From contig CALJUK010000347.1 in NCBI GenBank assembly GCA_937975745.1, positions 1 to 5,166 of the forward strand: a stretch of DNA of 5,166 nucleotides, in the 5' to 3' direction. Of this stretch, positions 1 to 5,166 are shown piece after piece; the first letter of the stretch is position 1, and each line of letters starts with the position of its first letter. A model generated the notes under the pieces. It ran no database searches, had not been told where the DNA came from, and saw only the letters and a list, made by a program, of their open reading frames with translations. The position numbers were made by a program, and so were the translations under genes. The stretch comes from an uncultured Planctomycetaceae bacterium. GTDB lineage: Bacteria > Planctomycetota > Planctomycetia > Planctomycetales > Planctomycetaceae.

Positions 1-1374
1 GTAGTTTCCCGTGCCAAAGTGGACATATCGCTGAATGCCATGCGGCTCGCGGCGGACGATGACGCAGACCTTGGCGTGCGTTTTCAGGCCCTTGACGCCG
101 TAGAAGACCTGGACCTCGGCTTGTTCGAGGTCGCGAGCCCATTCGATATTTCGGGCTTCGTCAAAGCGGGCCTTGAGTTCCACGATCGCCGTCACATACT
201 TGCCATTGTGGGCGGCCCGCTTGAGGGCGGCGACAATCGGACTATTGCCACTGGTTCGATACAGCGTCTGCTTGATGGCCAGCACATCGGGATCATCAGC
301 CGCATCTTCCAGAAGCCGGACGACCGGGTCGAAACTTTCGTACGGATGGTGCAGCAGAATGTCGCGCTGCGATAGAACCGAAAAGATGTTCTCCCCGGGT
401 GCGATATCCGGCGAAGGCTGCGGAGGCCAGGCCTCGTAACGAAGTGAATCGAAGCCATGCGCATCGGCCAATGGCATCAGCGCCGACAATCCAATCGGCC
501 CTGCAACACGAAAAACCCCCGCTGGCTTCACGTCGAGCACGTTCGTAAGAAACGCAACGGATTCGTCCGAGATCGCCGCGTCCACTTCGAGACGGACACA
601 CTCCCCCTGCTTGCGGGCGTCGAGAACTTCCTCCAACTGCGACATCAGGTCGGCGGCCATGTCTTCGCGAACGCTATGATCGGCGTTGCGCGTGATTCGA
701 AACGGAACGCATTCGAGGATTGTCTCCACCGGAAAAAATCGCTCGACATGGGTCCGGATGGCGTCTTCCAGCAGGATGTATTCGTAGCCTCCTTCTGAAG
801 GCAGGGTGATAATTCGAGCCGCCGAACGTCCGAACGGGATGACGGCAAATTCGGGTGTGTTGGAATCATCGTCGCGGTTGCGCATTCGTACGAGAACGTT
901 GAGCGACAGGTTGATCACCGCCGGAAAGTCCTCCGGCGATGCGACTCCGATGGGACTGAAGATTGGATAGAGCTCTTTTTCGATACGCTGGGCTACAACC
1001 ATCGCCTGCTTCGTAGAGAGTTCACCCGGACGAATGCGGGTCATGCGGGCGGCGCGAAGCTGGGGTTCGAGTTCGTCCATGAACAGCTTGTACTGCGCCT
1101 GCACCATCTCGTGCGCCTTGTGGTTGACTGCGTCGAGTTGCTGCTGCGGCGACATGCCGGCCGGATCCGGCTTGGTGACCCCCTGCTGCGCCAACATGCG
1201 CAATCCGCCGACGCGAATCATGTAGAATTCGTCGAGGTTTGACGCCGTGATGGCCAGAAACCGAAGCCGCTCGAGCAACGGAACGGATGAGTCCAGCGCT
1301 TCGTCGAGAACCCGGTCGTTGAACTCCAGCCAGCTCAATTCGCGATTGAAGTACTTCGAGGGCTGCTCGCCCAT
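1..1374 (-). CDS. ppk: Polyphosphate kinase 1 (N-terminal 458 codons, cut by the window edge)
   Basis: Ppk1 reversibly polymerises the gamma phosphate of ATP into long-chain polyphosphate, through an autophosphorylated histidine. The frame is open from the ATG at 1374 to base 1 with no stop, so the C-terminal third (about 230-260 residues, judging by the usual family length of about 690-720) lies outside. The N domain opens with YFNRELSWLEFNDRVLDEA at residues 8-26, a Ppk1 hallmark, followed by SNLDEFYMIRVG at 45-56, where N46 matches the ATP-contacting Asn45 of E. coli. KQTLYRT (368-374) and ELKARFDEARN (399-409) hold R373 and R403, equivalents of the Mg-coordinating Arg375 and Arg405. GLKTHAK carries H433, the expected phospho-histidine (E. 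coli His435), and YVHFGTGNY carries H452 (His454). All visible catalytic residues are intact. The gene follows the ppx-like gene by 130 bases on the same strand. An in-frame GTG at 1401 is an alternative start. Residue correspondences come from memory of the E. coli sequence. Recognition is very secure. Confidence 0.97.
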   Translation of the reverse strand, partial: MGEQPSKYFNRELSWLEFNDRVLDEALDSSVPLLERLRFLAITASNLDEFYMIRVGGLRMLAQQGVTKPDPAGMSPQQQLDAVNHKAHEMVQAQYKLFMDELEPQLRAARMTRIRPGELSTKQAMVVAQRIEKELYPIFSPIGVASPEDFPAVINLSLNVLVRMRNRDDDSNTPEFAVIPFGRSAARIITLPSEGGYEYILLEDAIRTHVERFFPVETILECVPFRITRNADHSVREDMAADLMSQLEEVLDARKQGECVRLEVDAAISDESVAFLTNVLDVKPAGVFRVAGPIGLSALMPLADAHGFDSLRYEAWPPQPSPDIAPGENIFSVLSQRDILLHHPYESFDPVVRLLEDAADDPDVLAIKQTLYRTSGNSPIVAALKRAAHNGKYVTAIVELKARFDEARNIEWARDLEQAEVQVFYGVKGLKTHAKVCVIVRREPHGIQRYVHFGTGNY

Positions 1375-1398
1375 GGTGTTCGCTTTCGCTTCTGATGA

Positions 1399-1415
1399 CA
1401 CGCGAAACAACTCCC
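1399..1415 (-). promoter_or_regulatory. Candidate ribosome binding site plus alternative GTG start for ppk
   Basis: Reading the minus strand, GGGAG (1415-1411) is followed nine bases later by an in-frame GTG (1401-1399), nine codons before the ATG at 1374. The ATG itself has only a GAAAGCGAAC stretch upstream, a poor Shine-Dalgarno match. The GTG would add the residues VSSEAKANT to Ppk1. An in-frame TGA lies only nine codons further up, so the choice is limited to these starts. The ATG agrees better with the usual short lead before the FNRELSWLEFN motif. The GTG has the better ribosome binding site. Confidence 0.4.
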
Positions 1416-1445
1416 GAACTATTCAGCTTTGTGATAGCGGTCTGA

Positions 1446-1474
1446 CTAACTACGCTGTGGCCTGTTGTAGCTAA
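1446..1474 (-). other. Possible RNA hairpin in the ppx-ppk intercistronic gap
   Basis: On the minus strand TTAGCTAC (1474-1467) can pair with GTAGTTAG (1453-1446) around a 13-base loop. The stem has eight pairs, two of them G-U wobbles. No T-run follows, so it is not a typical intrinsic terminator. If ppx and ppk are co-transcribed it could serve in processing or stabilisation. The rest of the 130-base gap shows no convincing promoter. A stem of this quality could occur by chance. Confidence 0.22.
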
Positions 1475-1504
1475 CACGGTGGATGCCATTCCGCGAAACG
1501 CTTG

Positions 1505-3100
1505 TCAGGCCAGACGAAATTGCACTCGCATGCCGTAGACTTCCTCGAACAATGTTCCCTTCTGCCGCAAGGCCAACTGTTCGAGCGATAAATCCTCGAC
1601 ATTGGGGACTTCAACGACCAGACGGTCCTCCTCGGCATGGCATGTGATCTCGGCAATTCGCTGGCTGTATGAGCGGTCGAGTGCATCGGCGACGCGGAGA
1701 ATGGCAGCGAGCTTCGCAACGGCGATGCGACTGTCACGGTCGAGGGCCGTGTATCCTTCGTGAGACGACTTGGGAGACGAGCGGCGGTGATAGCGGGCGA
1801 TCAACGCCACGATCAGCAACTGCTTCTTGCCCAGTCCGAACACTTCGCTGTTATTGATCACGTACATTGAGTGTTTGTGATAGGCCTGATTGCTGACAAA
1901 CAGGCCGATTTCATGCAGGATAGCGGCTACGTACAGCAGCCAGCGGTACTGTTCGGAGAGTTCGTGTTCCTGCTGTAGATCTGTGAAGATTTTATCGGCC
2001 AGCTGTGCGACGTGAATCGAGTGTGGCAAATCGACTTCGTAACGACGCGCCAAGTCAACCGCTGACGATACGACCTGGTCGCTGAAGCGGGAGGTCCAAA
2101 CTTCCCGAGTGGCCATCTCACGCAGGAGACCGTCCCGCATGTTGACATTCGAAACGTGAATGCGCTCTAACGAGAGGGCTCGTGCCACTTGCAGATAGGC
2201 TAGCAATGCCGGCCCGAGTGTTTCGGCCGTTGGGAAGTTGATGTGATACTGCTGCACCAGTTCGTCTTCCGACGTCGAGAGAACCTGGTCCGTCAGTTTG
2301 GCGAGATCGCTCACGCGAATGCAGGCCAGTCCTTTGCGGTCCCACTCGGTGTTGAGTTGATTGACGGCGAATCGGACGTCCCCTCCAAGGGCAATCATTT
2401 CGATGGTGCCCTCGGGTGGCAGGTGTTGCTGCAACTCCTCGGTTGTCCGCTCGATCTGGTTTTCCATCAGGGTTCGCAGTTGTGCCTGGGTGCCCCGATA
2501 CAGCTTCAACGATTCCTTGAGTCGCAAGCTTCCCAGACGATAGGTGTGCGAGAAGCTGATGTTGTCCTGTTCCGCAATCAAAACTTCAGTGCTGCCGCCG
2601 CCGACTTCGATGATGATCGATCGGGAGTTCAATAACGCTGCGCCAGATTGTACAAACGGCTGAATCCCCAAATAGGTGATTCGCGTCACTTCGGCTTCGT
2701 CGATTGGCTCGACCTGAATACCCGTCGCGATGTAAACCCGGTCGAGAAATGCCAGCCGGTTCTGAGCCTCGCGGACAGCCGACGGGGCAACGACCCGCAT
2801 CTGGTCGGGGTCGGCGATATCGTAGGCTCTCAGGACGCGGAGGTAGCTCTTCAGCGATCGAACACACTCCTCGATCGTCGATTTCCGGATCATTCCCTTC
2901 GTGAAGGTGTCCTTTCCCAGATCGACCGCCTGGGAGAGTGTCTCCAGAATTTTGATCGAGCCGCTTCGGCCGATCTGAGCGATGGCCATGCGAATCTGCG
3001 ATGCGCCGATATCGATGACGGCCACAGGTTTGGTCGGCATGTCCGCCGAGACGGATGTCGGTTCGTTGCTCGGATTGACGGTAGACACGATCTTGTCCAA
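1505..3100 (-). CDS. ppx: Ppx/GppA family exopolyphosphatase-like protein with altered active site
   Basis: Ppx enzymes release phosphate from the ends of polyphosphate, and GppA relatives act on pppGpp. The 531-residue product has the family order: first ASKHA lobe with VIDIGASQIRMAI (28-40), APSAVREAQN (105-114) and VEPIDEAEVTRITYLG (130-145); a glycine loop IIIEVGGGSTEVLI (162-175); the RLGSLRLKESL segment (188-198); ALGGD (237-241); VSNVNMRDGLLREM (316-329); then an all-helical HD-like domain with ILHEIG (394-399), HKHSMYVINNSE (408-419) and ARYHRR (435-440). Length is close to E. coli Ppx (513). It aligns without gaps across the EEARLIFMG region, which puts V138 at catalytic Glu121, while SNS of the first phosphate loop reads ASQ (33-35) and Asp143 reads E165. 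Catalysis is therefore uncertain. The predicted start is TTG at 3100 with a weak AGG upstream. The ATG at 3040 (residue 21) would give a 511-residue protein with a lead length closer to relatives. It lies between the ROK kinase and ppk genes on the same strand. Family assignment is firm and enzymatic activity is not. Confidence 0.92.
   Translation of the reverse strand: MDKIVSTVNPSNEPTSVSADMPTKPVAVIDIGASQIRMAIAQIGRSGSIKILETLSQAVDLGKDTFTKGMIRKSTIEECVRSLKSYLRVLRAYDIADPDQMRVVAPSAVREAQNRLAFLDRVYIATGIQVEPIDEAEVTRITYLGIQPFVQSGAALLNSRSIIIEVGGGSTEVLIAEQDNISFSHTYRLGSLRLKESLKLYRGTQAQLRTLMENQIERTTEELQQHLPPEGTIEMIALGGDVRFAVNQLNTEWDRKGLACIRVSDLAKLTDQVLSTSEDELVQQYHINFPTAETLGPALLAYLQVARALSLERIHVSNVNMRDGLLREMATREVWTSRFSDQVVSSAVDLARRYEVDLPHSIHVAQLADKIFTDLQQEHELSEQYRWLLYVAAILHEIGLFVSNQAYHKHSMYVINNSEVFGLGKKQLLIVALIARYHRRSSPKSSHEGYTALDRDSRIAVAKLAAILRVADALDRSYSQRIAEITCHAEEDRLVVEVPNVEDLSLEQLALRQKGTLFEEVYGMRVQFRLA
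3038..3040 (-). promoter_or_regulatory. Alternative ATG start of the ppx-like gene
   Basis: This in-frame ATG would begin the protein at MPTKPVAVIDIG, ten residues before the conserved DIG. That lead is nearer to the E. coli one than the thirty-residue lead given by TTG 3100. The residues between the two starts (rich in S, T, P, N) look unstructured and carry no family motif. The Shine-Dalgarno match before this ATG (GGCGG, three bases from the codon) is weak, as is the one before the TTG. The sequence alone does not decide. Confidence 0.4.
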
Positions 3101-3149
3101 TTTAGGCCTGGTCTGGGTGATGCCCCGCGAACGTGCGGCAATCAGGATC

Positions 3150-3159
3150 AGGAGGTGAT
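3150..3159 (-). other. 16S-tail-like (anti-Shine-Dalgarno) sequence in the ppx leader
   Basis: Read on the minus strand these ten bases are ATCACCTCCT, identical to the core of the conserved 3' tail of bacterial 16S rRNA. They lie about 50 bases before the TTG start of the ppx-like gene, in the 106-base gap after the kinase gene. In an mRNA they could base-pair with purine-rich ribosome binding sites and hide them. The identity to the 16S tail is directly visible. Any regulatory role is speculation. Confidence 0.2.
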
Positions 3160-3189
3160 GTGTCGATGTGATTTTCGATCAACTGTCGT

Positions 3190-3202
3190 CCCGACGGTCG
3201 GG
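3190..3202 (-). repeat. Short perfect inverted repeat just after the ROK kinase stop
   Basis: CCCGA and TCGGG flank a three-base centre, CGG. The repeat starts five bases beyond the kinase stop codon in the minus-strand direction. It is GC-rich and well placed for a transcript-end hairpin, but no T-run follows on either strand and the stem is only five pairs. It is a poor terminator candidate at best, which leaves read-through into ppx possible. The remainder of 3101-3206 shows no clear promoter. Confidence 0.25.
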
Positions 3203-3206
3203 TGAA

Positions 3207-4187
3207 TTACTTTAGCCTGGCTGCGGCCGTGGCGGCGGCACCCAGGATGGCGGCGTCGTCCCCCAGTTCGGCCGTCACGACTCGAAACGAGTCGACAAAC
3301 GATGGCAGGGCAAAGCTCTTGGCGGCTTCTTCCACTTCCGTGACAAACAGGTCGGGCATCGCTTCTGCCAGACCCCCTCCCAGGATGACCATATCGGGAG
3401 CCATCAAATTAACCAGCCCACCGACGGCCGTTCCGATACTGCGGGCCGCGGACCGGACAATTCGTTCGATGGCTACATCACCTTGGGCGATAGCATCGGC
3501 CAACGCGCCGCTGCGAATCCGCGAGAGATCTGTCCCGGCAATGCTCATCAGGTGTGGTGCCTGGCCTCGAAATACGGCTTTGGCCGCCTCGGACGCGATG
3601 GCAAGCCGACTGGAAATCGCTTCGAGGCAACCTCGTTGTCCGCAACCGCAGAGCGGACCGTCGGGCTGGACTTGGATGTGGCCAAGTTCCATGCAACTTC
3701 CCTTACGGCCGCGGAAGATCTCGCCGCGGTAGACAAAACCTCCGCCAATTCCTGTTCCCGGAAAAACGCCGAGGACCGACTCGCTTCCTTTGCCGGCCCC
3801 GAAGCGATATTCGCCAAAAACGCCGGCATCAACGTCATTCAGCAGGACTGTCGGGCAGTCGAATTGTTTTTCCAGCCGATCTTTAATGCGTACATTCCTC
3901 CAACCGAGATTGGGGGCATCAAAAATGATCCCGCGATCCAGATCCAGCGGCCCCGGACAGCCAATGCCGATGGCCGCCAAACTTGAGCGGGAGACTTCTG
4001 CTTCGTCTAAAGCCTTTTCGATCGTTTGGACAATTCGGTCCAGGCCGGCTTCGACCCCTTCGTGGCCGCGTGTTCGGCGCCGCTTGCGCCCGACGCATGT
4101 GTATGACGAGTTGAACAGCCCGGCGAGCATCTTCGTGCCGCCGAGATCGAATCCAACAAGGTGTCGTCCATCCTTGACATCGACCAT
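3207..4187 (-). CDS. ROK-family sugar kinase, probable glucokinase
   Basis: ROK kinases transfer phosphate, usually from ATP, to the 6-hydroxyl of glucose or related hexoses in the cytoplasm. The 326-residue product matches the usual family length of about 300-330. It has the phosphate-1 loop VGFDLGGTKMLAGL at 11-24, the sugar-binding and catalytic segment LLNDVDAGVFGE at 115-126 with likely base D118, the phosphate-2 loop FPGTGIGGG at 142-150, ExGH as ELGH at 167-170, and the zinc signature CGCGQRGCLEA at 180-190. H170, C180, C182 and C187 are the expected zinc ligands. VILGGGLAEA at 267-276 is the adenosine-side glycine motif. There is no N-terminal DNA-binding helix-turn-helix, so it is an enzyme rather than a NagC-type repressor. 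Glucose is the likeliest substrate (glcK-like), but N-acetylglucosamine, mannose or fructose cannot be excluded. The start is ATG at 4187, preceded by AAGGG five bases upstream. It is first of three minus-strand genes followed by ppx and ppk, 106 bases before ppx. Confidence 0.94.
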   Translation of the reverse strand: MVDVKDGRHLVGFDLGGTKMLAGLFNSSYTCVGRKRRRTRGHEGVEAGLDRIVQTIEKALDEAEVSRSSLAAIGIGCPGPLDLDRGIIFDAPNLGWRNVRIKDRLEKQFDCPTVLLNDVDAGVFGEYRFGAGKGSESVLGVFPGTGIGGGFVYRGEIFRGRKGSCMELGHIQVQPDGPLCGCGQRGCLEAISSRLAIASEAAKAVFRGQAPHLMSIAGTDLSRIRSGALADAIAQGDVAIERIVRSAARSIGTAVGGLVNLMAPDMVILGGGLAEAMPDLFVTEVEEAAKSFALPSFVDSFRVVTAELGDDAAILGAAATAAARLK

Positions 4188-4197
4188 GATTACCCTT
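4188..4197 (-). promoter_or_regulatory. Ribosome binding site of the ROK kinase gene
   Basis: On the minus strand AAGGG (4197-4193) stands five bases before the ATG at 4187. It is a moderate Shine-Dalgarno match at acceptable spacing and supports this start, which also gives the expected short lead before the GFDLGGTK motif. Confidence 0.5.
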
Positions 4198-4332
4198 GGT
4201 TGCTGACAGAGGCTTTCTGGGGGAGTTTCAGTGAATGTGAGCGGGTTTGAGGAGCCGTCCGGACCGTACCGTAGGACGCCGAGCCGAGCTGCCTGCAGGA
4301 CATATCATAGCCGAAGTCTCACCTTGGGAGCG

Positions 4333-4350
4333 ACTCTCAACGAGAGTTTT
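4333..4350 (+). repeat. Small inverted repeat followed by four T residues
   Basis: ACTCTC (4333-4338) and GAGAGT (4342-4347) form a perfect six-pair stem with loop AAC, and TTT continues after the right arm. It could be an operator half-site pair or a weak transcript hairpin in the divergent region. The stem is AT-mixed and short for a terminator, and no upstream plus-strand gene needs one. Confidence 0.25.
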
Positions 4351-4361
4351 GCCGTGCTCCG

Positions 4362-4390
4362 TGGACCAGTGACCGCCGACTCTCTATTTT
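4362..4390 (+). promoter_or_regulatory. Tentative sigma70-like promoter for the small plus-strand gene
   Basis: TGGACC (4362-4367, four of six to TTGACA) and TATTTT (4385-4390, four of six to TATAAT) are exactly 17 bases apart. Transcription would start near 4397 and give a leader of roughly 40 bases. The position suits the small gene and pepT. Both boxes are imperfect and promoter consensus in this lineage is poorly known, so this is only a candidate. The direct-repeat copy of CGACTCTC overlaps the -10 edge. Confidence 0.25.
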
Positions 4391-4416
4391 GTAGGTGACG
4401 GCAAGAGTACCGACCC

Positions 4417-4424
4417 GGAGGGGG
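4417..4424 (+). promoter_or_regulatory. Purine-rich ribosome binding site of the 103-residue gene
   Basis: GGAGGGGG precedes the ATG at 4436. GGAGG itself is an exact Shine-Dalgarno core but lies 14 bases from the start, longer than usual; the trailing G run shortens the effective distance to about 11. It supports a real translated gene here and favours the ATG at 4436. Confidence 0.5.
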
Positions 4425-4435
4425 ACTTCCGCACG

Positions 4436-4747
4436 ATGACTACCGACAAACCGATCCAGAAGGCAGATGCACTGCCGCAATTCCAACCGGCTGTTGTCCC
4501 GGTTTTTGACTGTCACGTCATTCTGTCGACCAGCAGCCAGCCGCCAGCTGTTCGCGGTCGTGTGGCCAATCTAGCGCCCATCACCGCCGCGGGGGCGGTC
4601 GAACGGGATGTGCTCATGAAACTCGTGTCCCAATTCAAGGCTTGCCTGGTGGACCATCGCGCCCGGCAGGTGGAAGTCCCCTGGCAAGACCCTGCGGACG
4701 AGCCCGGTCCGGGCGAAGTCGAACGGTGGATTCCCGTCCATTTGTAA
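4436..4747 (+). CDS. Conserved-type small hypothetical protein, possibly HicB-like fold
   Basis: The 103-residue product is of unknown function. After a variable, proline-containing lead (1-24) comes a strand-like stretch VFDCHVIL (23-30), then GRVANLAPITAAGAVERDVLMKLVSQFKACLV (41-72, quoted in parts: GRVANLAPI, AAGAVERDVL, KLVSQFKACL), a PW pair at 82-83, an acidic proline-rich linker, and the C-terminus ERWIPVHL. The pattern of a strand with small residues, a turn, then an ERDxL helix resembles HicB-type antitoxin-like domains, where a similar strand-helix follows. The resemblance is from memory and weak. I also recall similar planctomycete proteins ending in IPVHL, but this needs a search. 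No signal peptide or membrane segment is seen, and no HicA-like partner lies next to it. It has a good purine-rich ribosome binding site and is 55 bases upstream of pepT on the same strand, so the two may be co-transcribed. Confidence 0.75.
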   Translation: MTTDKPIQKADALPQFQPAVVPVFDCHVILSTSSQPPAVRGRVANLAPITAAGAVERDVLMKLVSQFKACLVDHRARQVEVPWQDPADEPGPGEVERWIPVHL

Positions 4748-4802
4748 TCTGGCTACCGACTGGGAGCTGCGCCCTCCCGCGCGACTTACTGAAAGTTCAC
4801 CC

Positions 4803-5166
4803 ATGGACGAATTGCTTGAGCGATTCTTGCGGTACGTGCGGATCGACACTCAGTCGGACGAAACGAGTCCGTCCATCCCGAGTACCGCAAAACAGTTGGA
4901 CTTATCGCGTCTGCTGGCCGAAGAGTGCCGCGAAATGGGACTGGAAGACGTCACTCTGGACGAGTTTGGCGTCGTGATGGCAACCATTCCAGCAACAGTA
5001 GAACACACCTCTCCGACGATGGCTTGGGTGGCCCATGTCGACACGTCGCCAGAGTACTCGGGGACGGGCGTCAACCCGCAAGTGCACCGCAAGTACGACG
5101 GCGGCGATATCACGGTGCGCGACGACCCGGAGATGCGGTTGCTGTTACGCGTCCACGAGAACGCGG
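4803..5166 (+). CDS. pepT: Peptidase T (tripeptide aminopeptidase), N-terminal 121 codons, cut by the window edge
   Basis: Peptidase T is a cytoplasmic di-zinc M20B metallopeptidase that removes the N-terminal residue from tripeptides in late peptide breakdown. From the ATG at 4803 the product begins MDELLERFLRYVRIDTQS, almost the same as the E. coli start, and continues with PSTAKQLDLSRLLAEE (26-41), MGLEDVTLDEFGVVMATIPA (45-64) and WVAHVDTSPEYSG (75-87). H78 is the expected first zinc ligand and D80 the supporting acid of the HxD motif, at the same residue numbers as in E. coli. NPQVHRKYDGGDI (91-103) follows. The frame stays open to the last base; the remaining 290 or so residues, including the other metal ligands and the catalytic glutamate, lie outside. 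The ribosome binding site is weak (GAAAG, seven bases upstream). It lies 55 bases after the small hypothetical gene on the same strand. Identification is very secure. Confidence 0.96.
   Translation, partial: MDELLERFLRYVRIDTQSDETSPSIPSTAKQLDLSRLLAEECREMGLEDVTLDEFGVVMATIPATVEHTSPTMAWVAHVDTSPEYSGTGVNPQVHRKYDGGDITVRDDPEMRLLLRVHENA

Larger units (their letters stand above)
4188..4435 (+). other. Divergent intergenic region between the ROK kinase and the plus-strand genes
   Basis: These 248 bases lie between two divergent coding starts and must hold promoters for at least one side. Visible elements are palindromes GTCCGGAC (4257-4264) and CCTGCAGG (4292-4299), a TATGAT hexamer on the minus strand (4309-4304) without a good -35 at normal distance, an ACTCTC/GAGAGT hairpin (4333-4347), and an eight-base direct repeat CGACTCTC at 4331-4338 and 4377-4384. 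I find no coding potential, no full Pho box and no RNA gene here. Confidence 0.5.

Noticed and set aside
1022..1489. A 155-codon minus-strand frame at the start of ppk
   Set aside because: It is a shifted reading of the ppk 5' region. The true frame reads the conserved Ppk1 N-domain motifs across the same bases without interruption.
3149..3171. A perfect plus-strand Shine-Dalgarno sequence (AGGAGGTGAT) followed by ATG TGA
   Set aside because: The ATG at 3166 is followed at once by a stop, no plus-strand gene follows, and the flanking genes run the other way. It is more simply the complement of the anti-Shine-Dalgarno tract in the ppx leader.
2648..3205. A 185-codon open frame on the plus strand opposite the ppx-like gene
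   Set aside because: It is antisense to a clearly conserved protein, has no family motif and no ribosome binding site, and its composition is that of a mirror frame.
3202..3986. Long plus-strand open frames opposite the ROK kinase (for example 3202-3732 and 3483-3986)
   Set aside because: Both overlap the motif-confirmed kinase on the other strand and encode low-complexity A/S/R-rich or motif-free products.
4203..4208. CTGTCA on the minus strand just before the ROK kinase, resembling half of a Pho box
   Set aside because: There is only one half-site, with no second copy at the expected 11-base period, so there is no support for PhoB control.
4571..4849. A 92-codon minus-strand frame over the small gene and the pepT start
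   Set aside because: It runs antisense through the well-supported pepT start, and its product has no recognisable pattern.

Overview
The window most likely comes from a planctomycete (Planctomycetota) or a close relative. That placement is inference from the style of the proteins: the wording of the ROK kinase active site, the Ppx variant, and a small protein ending in IPVHL. G+C looks moderately high, somewhat above 50% by eye. I see no mobile element, tRNA, rRNA or CRISPR array. It reads as ordinary chromosome with dense coding.

Left block, minus strand, read from right to left: a complete ROK-family sugar kinase (4187-3207), a complete Ppx/GppA-family exopolyphosphatase-like protein (3100-1505), and the N-terminal 458 codons of polyphosphate kinase Ppk1 (1374 to the left edge). 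The gaps are about 106 and 130 bases and all three genes point the same way. They could form one transcription unit that joins sugar phosphorylation to polyphosphate synthesis and turnover. The Ppk1 part keeps its nucleotide-binding, Mg-binding and phospho-histidine residues. The Ppx-like protein keeps the two-lobed fold and the C-terminal HD-like helical domain. However, valine stands where E. coli Ppx has its catalytic glutamate, and two phosphate-loop positions have also changed. This is the most interesting feature of the window.

Middle: a divergent intergenic region (4188-4435) separates the minus-strand block from plus-strand genes. It holds a possible ribosome binding site for the kinase, a small hairpin, a tentative sigma70-like promoter pointing right, and a purine-rich ribosome binding site for the next gene.

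Right block, plus strand: a 103-residue conserved-looking hypothetical protein (4436-4747), perhaps with a HicB-like fold, then the first 121 codons of peptidase T (pepT, 4803 to the right edge). Peptidase T is a zinc tripeptidase, recognised by near colinearity with the E. coli protein and by its HVDTS metal motif.

The window shows no clearly new multi-gene system. Points worth a second look are the altered active site of the Ppx-like protein, the sugar kinase placed with the polyphosphate genes, the uncharacterised small protein, a 16S-tail-like (anti-Shine-Dalgarno) sequence in the ppx leader, and uncertain start codons for ppk and ppx.
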